From Paracoccus sediminis (GTDB lineage: Bacteria; Pseudomonadota; Alphaproteobacteria; Rhodobacterales; Rhodobacteraceae): a stretch of 64,000 nucleotides of DNA. A model generated the notes under the pieces. That model had not been told where the DNA came from. It was given only the letters and a program-made list of their open reading frames with translations, and did not search any database. Every line of letters starts with the position of its first letter. Position 1 is the stretch's first letter. Position numbers and translations under genes: made by a program. This document shows, in pieces, positions 36,006-45,427 of the stretch. Where the stretch lies: assembly GCF_900188295.1 (NCBI RefSeq), contig NZ_FZNM01000010.1:44107-108106 (forward strand), given 5' to 3'.

Positions 36006-36421
36006 GCTTTGCTGCAAGCGTTGCCCTGCAAGGGGCAGTCTATCAACAGCTTCGTGCCGACGTTGTGCTGCATGACCTGGTTGGCGACGCGATCTTCGAC
36101 GCGATGCCGGTCGAGGCACCCAATGGCGTCTTCGTCTCGCTTGGCCCCGAAGATGTGGCGGATGCGGGTGACATGACCGCGGCGGGATCACGTCATGATT
36201 TCATCGTCTCGGTTCTGTCGGGTTCGGATCAAGGGGCGGGGTTTGCAGCCGTCAAGGCTGCCGCTGCTGCCGTGGCCGACACGCTGGATCAGGCCCAGTT
36301 GGTTCTGAACAAGGGGCGGCTGACGGCATTGTGGTTTCTGCGCGCGCGGGCGCGGCGGGTTGAAAAGGGTGCTGCGCGCCGGGTCGATCTGACCTTTCGC
36401 GCGCGGATTGATCTGGGCTGA
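36002..36421 (+). CDS. GTA g8, tail terminator (DUF3168)
   Basis: A 139-residue protein of the DUF3168 family that caps the tail tube at the head side. Seen: LQGAVYQQLRADVVLHDLVGDAIFDAMP, FVSLGPEDVADAGDMTAAGSRHDFIVSVLS and LTALWFLRARARRVEKGAARRVDLTFRARI. The start ATG 36002 overlaps the g7 stop. Confidence 0.88.
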   Translation: MSFAASVALQGAVYQQLRADVVLHDLVGDAIFDAMPVEAPNGVFVSLGPEDVADAGDMTAAGSRHDFIVSVLSGSDQGAGFAAVKAAAAAVADTLDQAQLVLNKGRLTALWFLRARARRVEKGAARRVDLTFRARIDLG

Positions 36422-36432
36422 GGAGAATAGCC

Positions 36433-36846
36433 ATGGCGGCACAGAATGGACGCGATCTGCTGATCAAGATGGACATGACGGGGGACGGAGCATTCGAAAC
36501 GATTGCTGGTCTTCGCGCTTCGCGCCTGTCGTTCAACGCCGAAACGATTGACGTGACCAGCTTGGAAAGCCAGGGCGGTTGGCGCGAATTGCTGGGTGGG
36601 GCAGGGGTGCGCAACGCCTCGATTTCAGGATCGGGGGTGTTTCGGGATGCTAATACCGACGGCCGTGCGCGGCAGATCTTCTTTGACGGCGAAGTCCCGC
36701 GGTTCCAGGTCGTGATCCCGGATTTCGGCACTGTCGAGGGGCCATTTCAGATCACTGCGCTTGAATATGCGGGCAGCTACAACGGCGAGGCCACTTACGA
36801 GGTGACGATGGCCTCGGCCGGCGCGCTGAATTTCGTGGCCCTGTGA
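36433..36846 (+). CDS. GTA g9, major tail protein
   Basis: A 137-residue tail-tube subunit (TP901-1-type major tail protein). It opens with AAQNGRDLLIKMDMTGDGAFETIAGLRASRLSFNAETIDVTS and has the strand pattern SISGSGVFRDANTDGRARQIF...GPFQITALEYAGSYNGEATYEV. GGAGAAT lies before its ATG. The stop shares a base with the g10 start (TGATG). Confidence 0.9.
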   Translation: MAAQNGRDLLIKMDMTGDGAFETIAGLRASRLSFNAETIDVTSLESQGGWRELLGGAGVRNASISGSGVFRDANTDGRARQIFFDGEVPRFQVVIPDFGTVEGPFQITALEYAGSYNGEATYEVTMASAGALNFVAL

Positions 36847-37160
36847 TGGCGAACCCGATGCGCGGAGAGGTCGAGGTCGTGCTGGACGGCACGATCCACG
36901 TTGCCCGTCTGACCCTTGGCGCCTTAGCTGAACTGGAGCATGATCTGGGCGCCGACAGCCTTATGGCGATCGCCGGGCGCTTCGAACAGGGCCGGTTCAG
37001 CAGCCGCGACGTGCTTGCGGTTCTGGTCGCGGGCCTGCGCGGGGGGGGCTGGCAAGGCACAACGACGGACTTGCTGACGGTGGATATCGACGGGGGTCCG
37101 GTGGCAGCAGGTCGCGCCGCAGCCGAGCTTTTGGCGCGGGCGTTTCGGATCGCCGCATGA
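36846..37160 (+). CDS. GTA g10, tail assembly chaperone-like protein
   Basis: A 104-residue protein of the GTA g10 family. Segments: GEVEVVLDGTIHVARLTLGALAELEHDLGADSLMAIAGRFEQGRFSSRDVLAVLVAGLRGGGW. It sits before the tape measure gene, where tail assembly chaperones lie. The ATG at 36846 is preferred over the GTG right before it. The stop overlaps g10.1. Confidence 0.85.
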   Translation: MANPMRGEVEVVLDGTIHVARLTLGALAELEHDLGADSLMAIAGRFEQGRFSSRDVLAVLVAGLRGGGWQGTTTDLLTVDIDGGPVAAGRAAAELLARAFRIAA

Positions 37161-37360
37161 CCGGCGGGCTGGACTGGCCCGGCCTTATGAGAGCCGGAAT
37201 GCGCGGTCTGGGTCTGCGGCCCGATCAGTTCTGGGCGCTGACCCCCGCCGAACTGGCATTGATGCTGGGGGTCGAGGCGGGGGCACCTGCCATGACCCGC
37301 GACCGGTTGGCGGAATTGGCAGCGCGCTATCCCGATCGACCGAGGGAAACATCTGAATAG
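37157..37360 (+). CDS. GTA g10.1, small tail assembly protein
   Basis: A 67-residue protein of the small phage tail assembly group (TIGR02216/DUF2376-like): DWPGLMRAGMRGLGLRPDQFWALTPAELALMLGVEAG. This short Trp/Pro-containing helix pair is the hallmark. It overlaps g10 by four bases and ends seven bases before g11, the same position as the second chaperone frame in many phages. Confidence 0.85.
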   Translation: MTGGLDWPGLMRAGMRGLGLRPDQFWALTPAELALMLGVEAGAPAMTRDRLAELAARYPDRPRETSE

Positions 37361-37367
37361 GGGGCAA

Positions 37368-38030
37368 ATGGTAATGGCCAGTAAGGACGGATTCAGTTCC
37401 ACCTTGGATGAACTGGACGAAGGATTCAGCCAGACCAGCCGTATGACCGCCGCGTTCGAGGCCGAGCTTGAACGGTTGCGGCAGTCGGTGACCGTCACCG
37501 CGCGCGAGGTGGGATCGCTGAGTTCGGGGATTGAAGGCGGCCTGCGACGCGCTTTCGACGGTCTGGTCTTTGACGGCGAAAAGCTATCCGAGGCCTTAAA
37601 GGGAATCGGGCGGTCGATTGCCGATACGGTGTTTTCCATGGCGATGAAGCCGGTCGAGAATGCCTTGGCCGGTTCGCTTGCCCAGGGGATCGGCGGGATG
37701 CTGTCGGGTGCCATGCCGTTTGCAAACGGTGGGGCTTTCACCCAAGGACGCGTCATGCCTTTTGCAAAAGGAGGCGTGGTCAGCCAACCCACCCACTTTC
37801 CGATGCGCGGTGCGACTGGCCTGATGGGTGAGGCCGGGCCAGAGGCGATCATGCCGCTACGCAGGGGGGCCGATGGGCGGCTGGGCGTCGCGGCAGCCGG
37901 CGGAGGTTCTCGTCCGATGAACGTGACGGTGAATGTCACCACCCCGGATGTCGCAGGCTTCCAACGCAGCCAGTCGCAGATTGCCGCTCAGCTTGGCCGC
38001 GTTCTGGCCCGCGGCGAACGAAACAGCTGA
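37368..38030 (+). CDS. GTA g11, tape measure protein
   Basis: A 220-residue short tape measure protein setting the length of the short GTA tail. The N-terminal third is helical (LDELDEGFSQTSRMTAAFEAELERLRQS). The centre has the hydrophobic, Gly-rich segment ALAGSLAQGIGGMLSGAMPFANGGAFTQGRVMPFAKGG with a repeated PFA-GG unit, and GEAGPEAIMPLRRG. Length equals that of RcGTA g11, in keeping with a small siphovirus-type tail. Confidence 0.88.
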   Translation: MVMASKDGFSSTLDELDEGFSQTSRMTAAFEAELERLRQSVTVTAREVGSLSSGIEGGLRRAFDGLVFDGEKLSEALKGIGRSIADTVFSMAMKPVENALAGSLAQGIGGMLSGAMPFANGGAFTQGRVMPFAKGGVVSQPTHFPMRGATGLMGEAGPEAIMPLRRGADGRLGVAAAGGGSRPMNVTVNVTTPDVAGFQRSQSQIAAQLGRVLARGERNS

Positions 38031-38041
38031 CAGGGGCAGAC

Positions 38042-38674
38042 ATGGCATTTCACGAGGTAAGATTTCCGGCGAATCTTTCATTCGGGTCCGTCGGAGGCCC
38101 CGAGCGCCGCACCGAGATCGTTGCTCTGGCGAGCGGTTTCGAAGAGCGCAACACTCCTTGGGCGCACGCCCGCCGCCGCTATGATGCTGGCATGGGGCTG
38201 AGGTCGCTGGACGATTTGTCGGCCTTGGTTGCATTCTTCGAAGCCCGTGCAGGTCAATTGCATGGGTTCCGCTGGAAAGACTGGTCGGATTACAAGAGCT
38301 GCCTGCCGTCCCGTGCGACGGCATTCGACGATCAGGTGATCGCGATTGGCGATGGTGTTGCCACGGCTTTCCAATTGGTAAAGACTTATTCCTCTGGTCC
38401 TGGCAGCTATGGTCGCCCGATCAACAAGGTTGTCCGAGATACGGTTCGGGCAGGGGTCGGCGGAAACGAGGTCTTTCCCGGCATCCATTTTGCCGCTGAC
38501 CATACGAGCGGCATGATAACCTTTGCCGAAGCCCCCGAACCGGGAGCGGTCGTGACAGCCGGTTACGAATTCGATGTTGCCGTGCGGTTCGATACCGATC
38601 GAATCGCTGTTTCGGTTTCGTCGTTTCAGGCTGGCGAAATGCCTTCAATCCCTGTGATCGAGGTGCGGGTATGA
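38042..38674 (+). CDS. GTA g12, distal tail protein (DUF2460)
   Basis: A 210-residue protein of the DUF2460 (TIGR02217) family, the distal tail ring between tube and baseplate hub. Segments: FHEVRFPANLSFGSVGGPERRTEIVALASGFEERNTPWAHARRRYDAG and LHGFRWKDWSDYKSCLPS. The stop overlaps the g13 start (ATGA). Confidence 0.92.
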   Translation: MAFHEVRFPANLSFGSVGGPERRTEIVALASGFEERNTPWAHARRRYDAGMGLRSLDDLSALVAFFEARAGQLHGFRWKDWSDYKSCLPSRATAFDDQVIAIGDGVATAFQLVKTYSSGPGSYGRPINKVVRDTVRAGVGGNEVFPGIHFAADHTSGMITFAEAPEPGAVVTAGYEFDVAVRFDTDRIAVSVSSFQAGEMPSIPVIEVRV

Positions 38675-39504
38675 CGACGACGACAATTGCGCGGGCCTGG
38701 AGGGTGCGCCGTGCAGACGGTTTTGAACTAGGCTTTACCGACCACGATGCAGTCCTGACCTTTGATGGCGTTCGGTTTCGCCCGGATCATGGCATGTCGG
38801 CGCGGGCGCTTGTGCAGGCCACGGGGCTTTCGGTCGATAACTCGGAGGCTGAGGGCGCGCTGTCGGATGATGCGATCACCGAACGGGATGTGCTGGCAGG
38901 CCGTTGGGATGGTGCCCAGGTGAAAATGTGGGAGGTTGACTGGACCGACGTATCGGCCCGCCGCCTGATCTTTGCCGGCAGCCTAGGCGAGATCGCGCGG
39001 TCGCAGGGCGCCTTTCGGGCGGAGTTGCGCGGCCTGTCAGAGCCTTTGAACGCCGCGCGGGGTCGCGTCTTCCATCCTCGTTGCTCTGCCCGGCTTGGTG
39101 ACGGCCATTGCAAGCTGGCCTTGGCAAATGAAACATTCACTACCGAAGCTGTCATGGCGGACATCGAGGATGGGCGTGTCCTGCATTTCGCGGGCTTTCC
39201 TGCCTATGAGGCTGGCTGGTTCGAACGCGGAAACCTGATGGTTCTGAGCGGCGAGGCCGAAGGACTCTGCGGGACGGTCAAGGATGATACTGCCATGCAA
39301 GGCGGTCGGCGGGTGATCGAATTATGGCAGGGTTTGGGTGTGGCGCCCGCTGTCGGTGATCGCATCAGGTTGACGGCGGGCTGTGACAAAAGGGCAGTGA
39401 CCTGCCGAGACAAATTCAGGAATTTTCTGAACTTTCGGGGCTTCCCTCATCTCCCTTCCGAGGATTGGATCATGGCGCCGCAGGCAGGGGACCGTCGTGG
39501 CTGA
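38671..39504 (+). CDS. GTA g13, baseplate hub protein (DUF2163)
   Basis: A 277-residue protein of the DUF2163/BR0599 (TIGR02218) family. Domain marks: WRVRRADGFELGFTDHDAVLTFDGVRF at the start, the Cys-containing VFHPRCSARLGDGHC and AGCDKRAVTCRDKF...NFRGFPHLPSEDW, which in RcGTA bind an iron-sulfur cluster (four Cys). It overlaps g14 by eight bases. Confidence 0.92.
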   Translation: MTTTTIARAWRVRRADGFELGFTDHDAVLTFDGVRFRPDHGMSARALVQATGLSVDNSEAEGALSDDAITERDVLAGRWDGAQVKMWEVDWTDVSARRLIFAGSLGEIARSQGAFRAELRGLSEPLNAARGRVFHPRCSARLGDGHCKLALANETFTTEAVMADIEDGRVLHFAGFPAYEAGWFERGNLMVLSGEAEGLCGTVKDDTAMQGGRRVIELWQGLGVAPAVGDRIRLTAGCDKRAVTCRDKFRNFLNFRGFPHLPSEDWIMAPQAGDRRG

Positions 39505-39925
39505 CGATATCGTTGCGATTGCGCAAGGGTGGATCGGCACGCCCTATCATCATCAGGCCAGCGTCAGGGGCGTAGCCTGCGATTGCCTTGGCCTGATCCG
39601 GGGGATCTGGCGCGAACGCCATGGCAGCGAGCCCGAAGCCGCGCCCCCCTATACTCCTGATTGGGGTGAGGGTGGAGGGGAGGAGATGCTGTTGACCGCG
39701 GCGCTGCGCCATCTGACCCCAATTGACCGGAACGCAGGAATGAAGCCGGGCGAGGTTTTGCTGTTCCGTATGCGAGCCAGGGCCGTTGCCAAGCACTTGG
39801 GCATTCTTTCCCAGGCAGGCGAGGCACCGCGATTTATCCATGCCTACAACGCACATGGCGTCATCGACAGTCCGCTGACGACGCCTTGGCAGACCCGGAT
39901 CGCCGCCCGGTTCCGCTTTCCCTGA
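39497..39925 (+). CDS. GTA g14, NlpC/P60 peptidoglycan peptidase
   Basis: A 142-residue cell-wall peptidase at the tail tip that helps DNA entry. The catalytic Cys is in ACDCLGLIRG (second Cys), the His in AVAKHLGIL with RFIHAYN further on. It starts with GTG 39497 inside the g13 end. Length matches RcGTA g14. Confidence 0.92.
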   Translation: MADDIVAIAQGWIGTPYHHQASVRGVACDCLGLIRGIWRERHGSEPEAAPPYTPDWGEGGGEEMLLTAALRHLTPIDRNAGMKPGEVLLFRMRARAVAKHLGILSQAGEAPRFIHAYNAHGVIDSPLTTPWQTRIAARFRFP

Positions 39926-39948
39926 ATCCAAGTCTTTAGGAGGCCATA

Positions 39949-42900
39949 ATGGCGACCATCATGCTGTCCGCCGTGGGTGCGTCGATTGGCGGAAGCTTTG
40001 GCGGCGCCGTTCTGGGTCTTTCCGGAGCCGTCATCGGCCGCGCAGTCGGCGCAACGGTTGGCCGGGTCATCGACCAAAAGCTGCTGGGGAGCGGATCGAA
40101 AGCGGTCGAGACCGGCCGCATTGACCGCCTGCGCCTGCAAACCGCAGGAGAGGGCGCGGCAATTGCGCGGATCTGGGGCCAGATGCGCTTGCCAGGCCAT
40201 GTCATCTGGGCGTCGCCTCTTGAAGAAGTGTCGCATTCCGAAGATGCGAGTGGCGGCAAGGGCGCACCCAAATCAAAAGTCACTCAGATAAGCTATCGCC
40301 TTTCGGTGGCACTGGCTCTGTGCGAGGGCCGAATACTCGGCGTAGGCCGCATTTGGGCCGACGGCGAGGAAATCTCGGCAGACGATTTGAACATGAGGGT
40401 TTATCACGGAAATGAGGACCAACAGCCAGATTCCGCCATTGCCGCACATGAAGGGGATTTAGCGCCCGCCTATCGCGGCTTGGCCTATGTGGTGCTGGAG
40501 GATCTGAACCTGGAGCCGTGGGGTAACAGGATGCCCCAGTTAAGCTTTGAGGTCACATCGCCTGCGCAGGACGGCAGCGGTTTGTGTCGCGACGTGCGGG
40601 CTGTCGCCCTGATCCCTGGAACGGGTGAATATTCGCTGGCAACCACACCGGTGAATCAGGATCTGGGTTTGGGTGAATTGCGTTCGGTCAACCTGAACAC
40701 GCCGATGGGCGGAACGGATTTCACATCCTCGATGAACACCTTAGGGCGAGAGTTGCCCAATGTCGAATCCGTGTCTCTGGTCGTATCCTGGTTCGGCAGC
40801 GACCTTCGAATTGATCGCTGCACCCTACAGCCAAAAGTCGAGCAGCGCGAGATCGATGGCGCAGAGATGCCGTGGGAGGTTTCAGGCATTGATCGCAATA
40901 GTGCGCCGCAGGTGACGCGGGTGAACAACCGTTCCATCTATGGCGGCACGCCTGCCGACCGATCCGTCATCGAGGGCTTGCGGGCAATCGCGGCATCAGG
41001 ACGGAAGGCGGTTTTTTATCCGTTCATCCTGATGGAGCAGATCGCAAGCAACGGACTGGCGGATCCATATGGCGCCGACGAACAGGCTGTCATGCCATGG
41101 CGGGGGCGAATCACCACGTCTGTCGCGCCCGGCCGTCCAGGGACGGTTGATGGCACCGCCGCCGCCGCCGCCGAGGTCGAGGCCTTTTTCGGCAAGGCAG
41201 GCATCGAGGATTTTGCGCAAGATGGCGAAACGGTGCGCTACAACGGATCCTACGAATGGTCCTATCGCCGCTTTATTCTGCATTATGCCCATCTTTGCGC
41301 AGCGACAGGCGGGATCGACGCCTTCCTGATCGGTTCAGAGATGGTCGGAATGACTCAGGTCCGGGGAAAGGATAACAGCTATCCTGCCGTGCAGCAACTT
41401 TGCCGCCTTGCCCGAGACGTTCGCCAGATCCTCGGGCCGTCGGTCAAGATCGGCTACGCATCCGACTGGTCGGAGTATTTCGGCCATCACCTGGGCGGAG
41501 GAGAGCTGTTCTTTCACCTGGATCCCCTGTGGGCGCATCCCGACATCGACTTTATCGGCATCGACAACTATATGCCGCTGTCCGATTGGCGGAACGGCGA
41601 GGATCATCTGGACGCCCATTGGGGCCGTATCGGCAACCCCGCCTATCTGGAAGCCAATGTCTGCGGGGGCGAAGGCTATGACTGGTATTATGCCAGCGAT
41701 GCCGACCGCGACGCGCAGATACGCACTCCGATCACAGACGACGGCTATGACGAAGCTTGGGTCTGGAAATACAAGGATCTGAAAAGCTGGTGGCAGAACC
41801 TGCATTATGATCGTCCGAACGGTATAAGATCGCGGCAGGCGACGGCATGGGTGCCGGGATCGAAGCCGATCTGGTTCACGGAATACGGCTGTGCAGCGTT
41901 GGACAAGGCGACCAATCAGCCGAACAAGTTTCTGGATGCCATGAGTTCGGAAAGCACGCTGCCCTTCTATTCCAACGGCCAGCGGGACGACTCGATCCAG
42001 GCGGCGTATATTCAGGCTGTCACATCCTATTGGTCGAAGGCCGCGAACAATCCTGTCTTGGACGATGGAATGCGCATGGTCGACCTGGACCGGGCGCATG
42101 TCTGGTGCTGGGACGCGCGCCCGTATCCCGCCTTTCCCGGTCGGTCCGATCTGTGGTCGGATGGTCCCGCCTGGCAACGCGGCCATTGGCTCAACGGCCG
42201 GGCAGGATCGGTAATGCTGGCTTCGGTCATCGGAGACATCTGCCGGGATGCCGGGGTCGCGAATTTCGATACCAGTGCCGTGATAGGCGTCGTGCGTGGT
42301 TTCCAGGTCAGCGGCGGAGAAACCTCTCGCGCGGCATTGCAGCCGCTCTTGCTTGCGCACGGCATCGACGCCGTGGAGCGGGACGGCTGCCTGCGGTTTC
42401 TGCCACGGGATGGCATGGTCCGGCGTGTCTTGAGGCCCGAACATCTGGCCATGACCGAGGAGGTCCGTGATTTTCAGACCGTTCGAAACGCTCAGGCGGA
42501 ATTGTCCGGGCGTTTGCGGTTGACGCATATCGAAACGGGGGGCGATTATGCAACGGCGACCGCTGAAACCAGTCTTGCGGATGCCGATGGCAATACCGTC
42601 AGCGACAGCGAATTTGCGCTGTCGCTGACGCGGGCCGAAGGGCGGGCAATCACCGAACGCTGGTTGGCGGAATCGGTCGTTTCGCGCGATACGGCGCGCT
42701 TTGCCCTGCCGCCATCGGCTGCCGGCCTGGGACCGGGCGACGTGATCAGAATGGAAGACGGCCGTTCCGAGCCGAAGCGTTGGCGCATCGACCGGGTCGA
42801 ACGTGCGGGGGCGATCACCGTCGATGCAGTCCGAGTCGAACCCGGTGTCTATCGACCGGCTGTGACGAACCAGGATGACAGCGTCGTCCGCCGCTACACG

Positions 42901-43833
42901 CCGGCCTTGCCGGTCTGGGCGCTGTTTATGGATCTGCCATTGCTGAAAGGCGATGAACAGCCGCATGCGCCCTATCTCGCGGCAACAGCGAAGCCATGGC
43001 CGGGATCGGTCGTTGCCTATTCATCCATCGAAAGCGATGGCGGGTTCGAGGTAAACACCACGCTGACACGGCGAGCCTTTGTGGGCAAAACCGAAACGCC
43101 GCTTTATCGCGCCCGACCCGGCGTGATCGACAGGGGCGCGCCGTTGCGCATCCGATTGAAGGACGCGTCTTTGCGGTCGATCAGCCAAAAGGTCTTGCTG
43201 GCGGGGACGAACGCCTTGGCCATCGGGGACGGCACCCCGGAGCGATGGGAAATCCTGCAATTCTCGACAGCGGTTCCTGTCGAGAAGGACTTGTGGGACA
43301 TCAGCGGCAGGCTGCGAGGCCAAGCAGGAACCGATGGCATTATGCCCGATGTCTGGCCGTCAGGCAGCGTGATTGTCCTGTTGGACGGCGCCGCGCAGCA
43401 GGTAAAACTGCCGCCTTCAGCCCGCGGACAGGAACGATTCTGGCGCATCGGTCCCGCACGGCGGGCTTTCGACGATCCCAGCTATCGCGCGCATGTCACA
43501 GAGGCGATGGGTATCGGACTGCGGCCCTACGCCCCCTGCCATCTGCATGTCGAGGGCCGACGGGTATCTTGGATACGCCGAAGCCGCGTCGATGGCGATC
43601 TTTGGGAAGGTGCCGATATTCCATTAGGCGAAGCCCGCGAATGTTATCGCCTGCGGATTCTGCGATCCGGTCTGATCCTGCACGAAGCCGATGTTGAAAA
43701 CCCTGATTATATCATTCCTGAACAGATCTGGAACGATGCTTGGCAGAACGGTGCATTCACCATCGCCGTTGCACAGCTGTCCGATCAGTTCGGCGCCGGG
43801 CCTTATGCAAGGAGGATCTTGAATGTCCAATGA
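39949..43833 (+). CDS. GTA g15, megatron host-recognition baseplate protein
   Basis: A 1294-residue tail-tip protein, about the same as RcGTA g15. The N-terminal Gly/Ala helix (SIGGSFGGAVLGLSGAVIGRAVGATVG) resembles tape-measure-linked tail tip proteins. The middle (about 430-740) is the GTA TIM-barrel-like domain: SEMVGMTQVRGKDNSYPAVQQL, IGIDNYMPLSDWR, IWFTEYGCAALDKATNQPNKF. The C-terminal half is the hub/phage_tail_3 and receptor part (RVEPGVYRP, RGQAGTDGIMPDVWPSGS). A good ribosome site AGGAGGC precedes the ATG. Confidence 0.95.
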   Translation: MATIMLSAVGASIGGSFGGAVLGLSGAVIGRAVGATVGRVIDQKLLGSGSKAVETGRIDRLRLQTAGEGAAIARIWGQMRLPGHVIWASPLEEVSHSEDASGGKGAPKSKVTQISYRLSVALALCEGRILGVGRIWADGEEISADDLNMRVYHGNEDQQPDSAIAAHEGDLAPAYRGLAYVVLEDLNLEPWGNRMPQLSFEVTSPAQDGSGLCRDVRAVALIPGTGEYSLATTPVNQDLGLGELRSVNLNTPMGGTDFTSSMNTLGRELPNVESVSLVVSWFGSDLRIDRCTLQPKVEQREIDGAEMPWEVSGIDRNSAPQVTRVNNRSIYGGTPADRSVIEGLRAIAASGRKAVFYPFILMEQIASNGLADPYGADEQAVMPWRGRITTSVAPGRPGTVDGTAAAAAEVEAFFGKAGIEDFAQDGETVRYNGSYEWSYRRFILHYAHLCAATGGIDAFLIGSEMVGMTQVRGKDNSYPAVQQLCRLARDVRQILGPSVKIGYASDWSEYFGHHLGGGELFFHLDPLWAHPDIDFIGIDNYMPLSDWRNGEDHLDAHWGRIGNPAYLEANVCGGEGYDWYYASDADRDAQIRTPITDDGYDEAWVWKYKDLKSWWQNLHYDRPNGIRSRQATAWVPGSKPIWFTEYGCAALDKATNQPNKFLDAMSSESTLPFYSNGQRDDSIQAAYIQAVTSYWSKAANNPVLDDGMRMVDLDRAHVWCWDARPYPAFPGRSDLWSDGPAWQRGHWLNGRAGSVMLASVIGDICRDAGVANFDTSAVIGVVRGFQVSGGETSRAALQPLLLAHGIDAVERDGCLRFLPRDGMVRRVLRPEHLAMTEEVRDFQTVRNAQAELSGRLRLTHIETGGDYATATAETSLADADGNTVSDSEFALSLTRAEGRAITERWLAESVVSRDTARFALPPSAAGLGPGDVIRMEDGRSEPKRWRIDRVERAGAITVDAVRVEPGVYRPAVTNQDDSVVRRYTPALPVWALFMDLPLLKGDEQPHAPYLAATAKPWPGSVVAYSSIESDGGFEVNTTLTRRAFVGKTETPLYRARPGVIDRGAPLRIRLKDASLRSISQKVLLAGTNALAIGDGTPERWEILQFSTAVPVEKDLWDISGRLRGQAGTDGIMPDVWPSGSVIVLLDGAAQQVKLPPSARGQERFWRIGPARRAFDDPSYRAHVTEAMGIGLRPYAPCHLHVEGRRVSWIRRSRVDGDLWEGADIPLGEARECYRLRILRSGLILHEADVENPDYIIPEQIWNDAWQNGAFTIAVAQLSDQFGAGPYARRILNVQ

Positions 43834-44533
43834 AACCATGCGCCTTCAACTGCCGCTGCTGCAACCCGCGCAGGCGCAGAAGCATGTTACCGTCAACGAG
43901 GCGCTGATGCGTCTGGACGGTCTGGCAAATGCGGTCCTGGAAAGCGTTTCGACCCCGATCCCACCCGCAGCCGTGATCGATGGACAATCCTGGGCGGTGC
44001 CGCAAGGCGCCAGCGACTCGTGGGCCGGACAGGCGGGTCGGATTGCAGTGGGGGCGAACGGTGGATGGATTTTTGTCAATCCGTCACGCGGCATGCGCGC
44101 CTTCGTCGCGGACCGCGGTGCCGAGGCCATCTTTGACGGCCAGGCGTGGTTTGTCGGAGCGGCCACCTTGGGCATTCTTGGGGCGGGCCTGGCTTTCGGA
44201 ATGAGCGAGGCCGAGGTGACAGTCGAGGCAGGCACCGTGTTCGACACCGCCATCGCCATTCCCGCGAACGTCATGGTCATCGGAGCGGTTGCGCGGGTCA
44301 CACAGGTGCTGACGGGAAGCCTCCAGACCTGGCGGTTCGGCACGGCTGATTCAGACAACAGGTTCGGACAGGGGTTGGGAAAAGATATCGGGTCCTGGGC
44401 GCGGGGCATGCTTGGGACACCGATGACCTACTATGCCGGCACGAACCTGTTGATGACCGGCGAAGGGGGCGGATTCACCGGCGGCCGGATCAAGTTGGCC
44501 GTTCACTGGATGGAACTGCGCCTGCCGGATTGA
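43823..44533 (+). CDS. DUF2793 protein, probable GTA fibre-type accessory
   Basis: A 236-residue DUF2793 protein. N-terminal mark: LQLPLLQPAQAQKHVTVNEALMRLDGLANAVLES, then PPAAVIDGQSWAVPQGASDSWAGQAGRIAVGANGGWIFV. The C-terminal 110 residues are beta-rich and may form a carbohydrate-binding or fibre head. It overlaps g15 by 11 bases, so it is expressed with the GTA genes and may bind capsule receptors. That role is inferred from position. Confidence 0.82.
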   Translation: MSNETMRLQLPLLQPAQAQKHVTVNEALMRLDGLANAVLESVSTPIPPAAVIDGQSWAVPQGASDSWAGQAGRIAVGANGGWIFVNPSRGMRAFVADRGAEAIFDGQAWFVGAATLGILGAGLAFGMSEAEVTVEAGTVFDTAIAIPANVMVIGAVARVTQVLTGSLQTWRFGTADSDNRFGQGLGKDIGSWARGMLGTPMTYYAGTNLLMTGEGGGFTGGRIKLAVHWMELRLPD

Positions 44534-44566
44534 GACCCATCCTTTCCCCTGCCGGCGCTTCACTGT

Positions 44567-45427
44567 ATGAAGAAGCGGACACGGGCGTGGATCGAAGACA
44601 TGAACATGCATGGCACCAAGAAAATCCTGGACCTTGATCGCGATGCGATCTGGTCACAACTGCGGGACGAGGCTTGGGCAGCCGTTCGGGACGAGCCTTT
44701 GCTGGGCGCGCTGATCCATGCCGGGCTGCTTCATCATTCCAGCCTGGAAGCGGCCTTGGCCTACCGCTTCTCTCTCAAGCTGGCCAGTGGCGAGATGAGC
44801 GAGCAGATCCTTCGCGAGATCGCGGATCAGGCTTATCGCACTTCTCCGACCTTGGGCGACGGTGCGCGTGCCGATCTGATGGCGGTCTATGACCGCGATC
44901 CGGCCACGCATCGTCTTTTGCAGCCGGTTTTGTTCTTCAAGGGTTTCCAAGCGTTGCAGGCGTATCGCATGGCGCATTGGCTATGGCAGCAGGAACGGCG
45001 CGACATGGCCTATTTCGTGCAGATGCGCTGTTCGGAATGCTTTGGCGTGGACATTCATCCCGCAGCGGTGATCGGGACCGGCGTGATGATCGACCATGCG
45101 CATTCCATCGTCATCGGTGAAACGGCAAAAGTCGGCAACGACGTCTCAATGCTGCATTCCGTGACGCTTGGCGGGACCGGAAAGGAAGATGGTGACCGCC
45201 ATCCCAAGATCGGCGATGGCGTCATGATCGGGGCGGGGGCCAAGGTTCTGGGCAACATCCTTGTAGGCCACCATTCGCGGATTGCAGCAGGGTCGGTGGT
45301 TCTGCACGACGTGCCGTCCTGCAAGACGGTTGCGGGTGTGCCTGCCCGCGTCATCGGCGATGCAGGATGTTCCGAGCCGTCGCACAGCATGAACCAGCTT
45401 CTGGGCTTGGGCGAAGATTACCTGTGA
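44567..45427 (+). CDS. cysE: Serine O-acetyltransferase
   Basis: A 286-residue enzyme making O-acetylserine for cysteine synthesis. The N-terminal helical domain ([29 protein letters not shown]) precedes the left-handed beta helix of hexapeptide repeats ([34 protein letters not shown]) and the catalytic/active-site loop [22 protein letters not shown] 44567 is used; ATG 44600 is also possible. cysE is the usual gene after the GTA cluster in Rhodobacterales. Its last ten bases overlap the convergent pyrD. Confidence 0.94.
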   Translation: MKKRTRAWIEDMNMHGTKKILDLDRDAIWSQLRDEAWAAVRDEPLLGALIHAGLLHHSSLEAALAYRFSLKLASGEMSEQILREIADQAYRTSPTLGDGARADLMAVYDRDPATHRLLQPVLFFKGFQALQAYRMAHWLWQQERRDMAYFVQMRCSECFGVDIHPAAVIGTGVMIDHAHSIVIGETAKVGNDVSMLHSVTLGGTGKEDGDRHPKIGDGVMIGAGAKVLGNILVGHHSRIAAGSVVLHDVPSCKTVAGVPARVIGDAGCSEPSHSMNQLLGLGEDYL

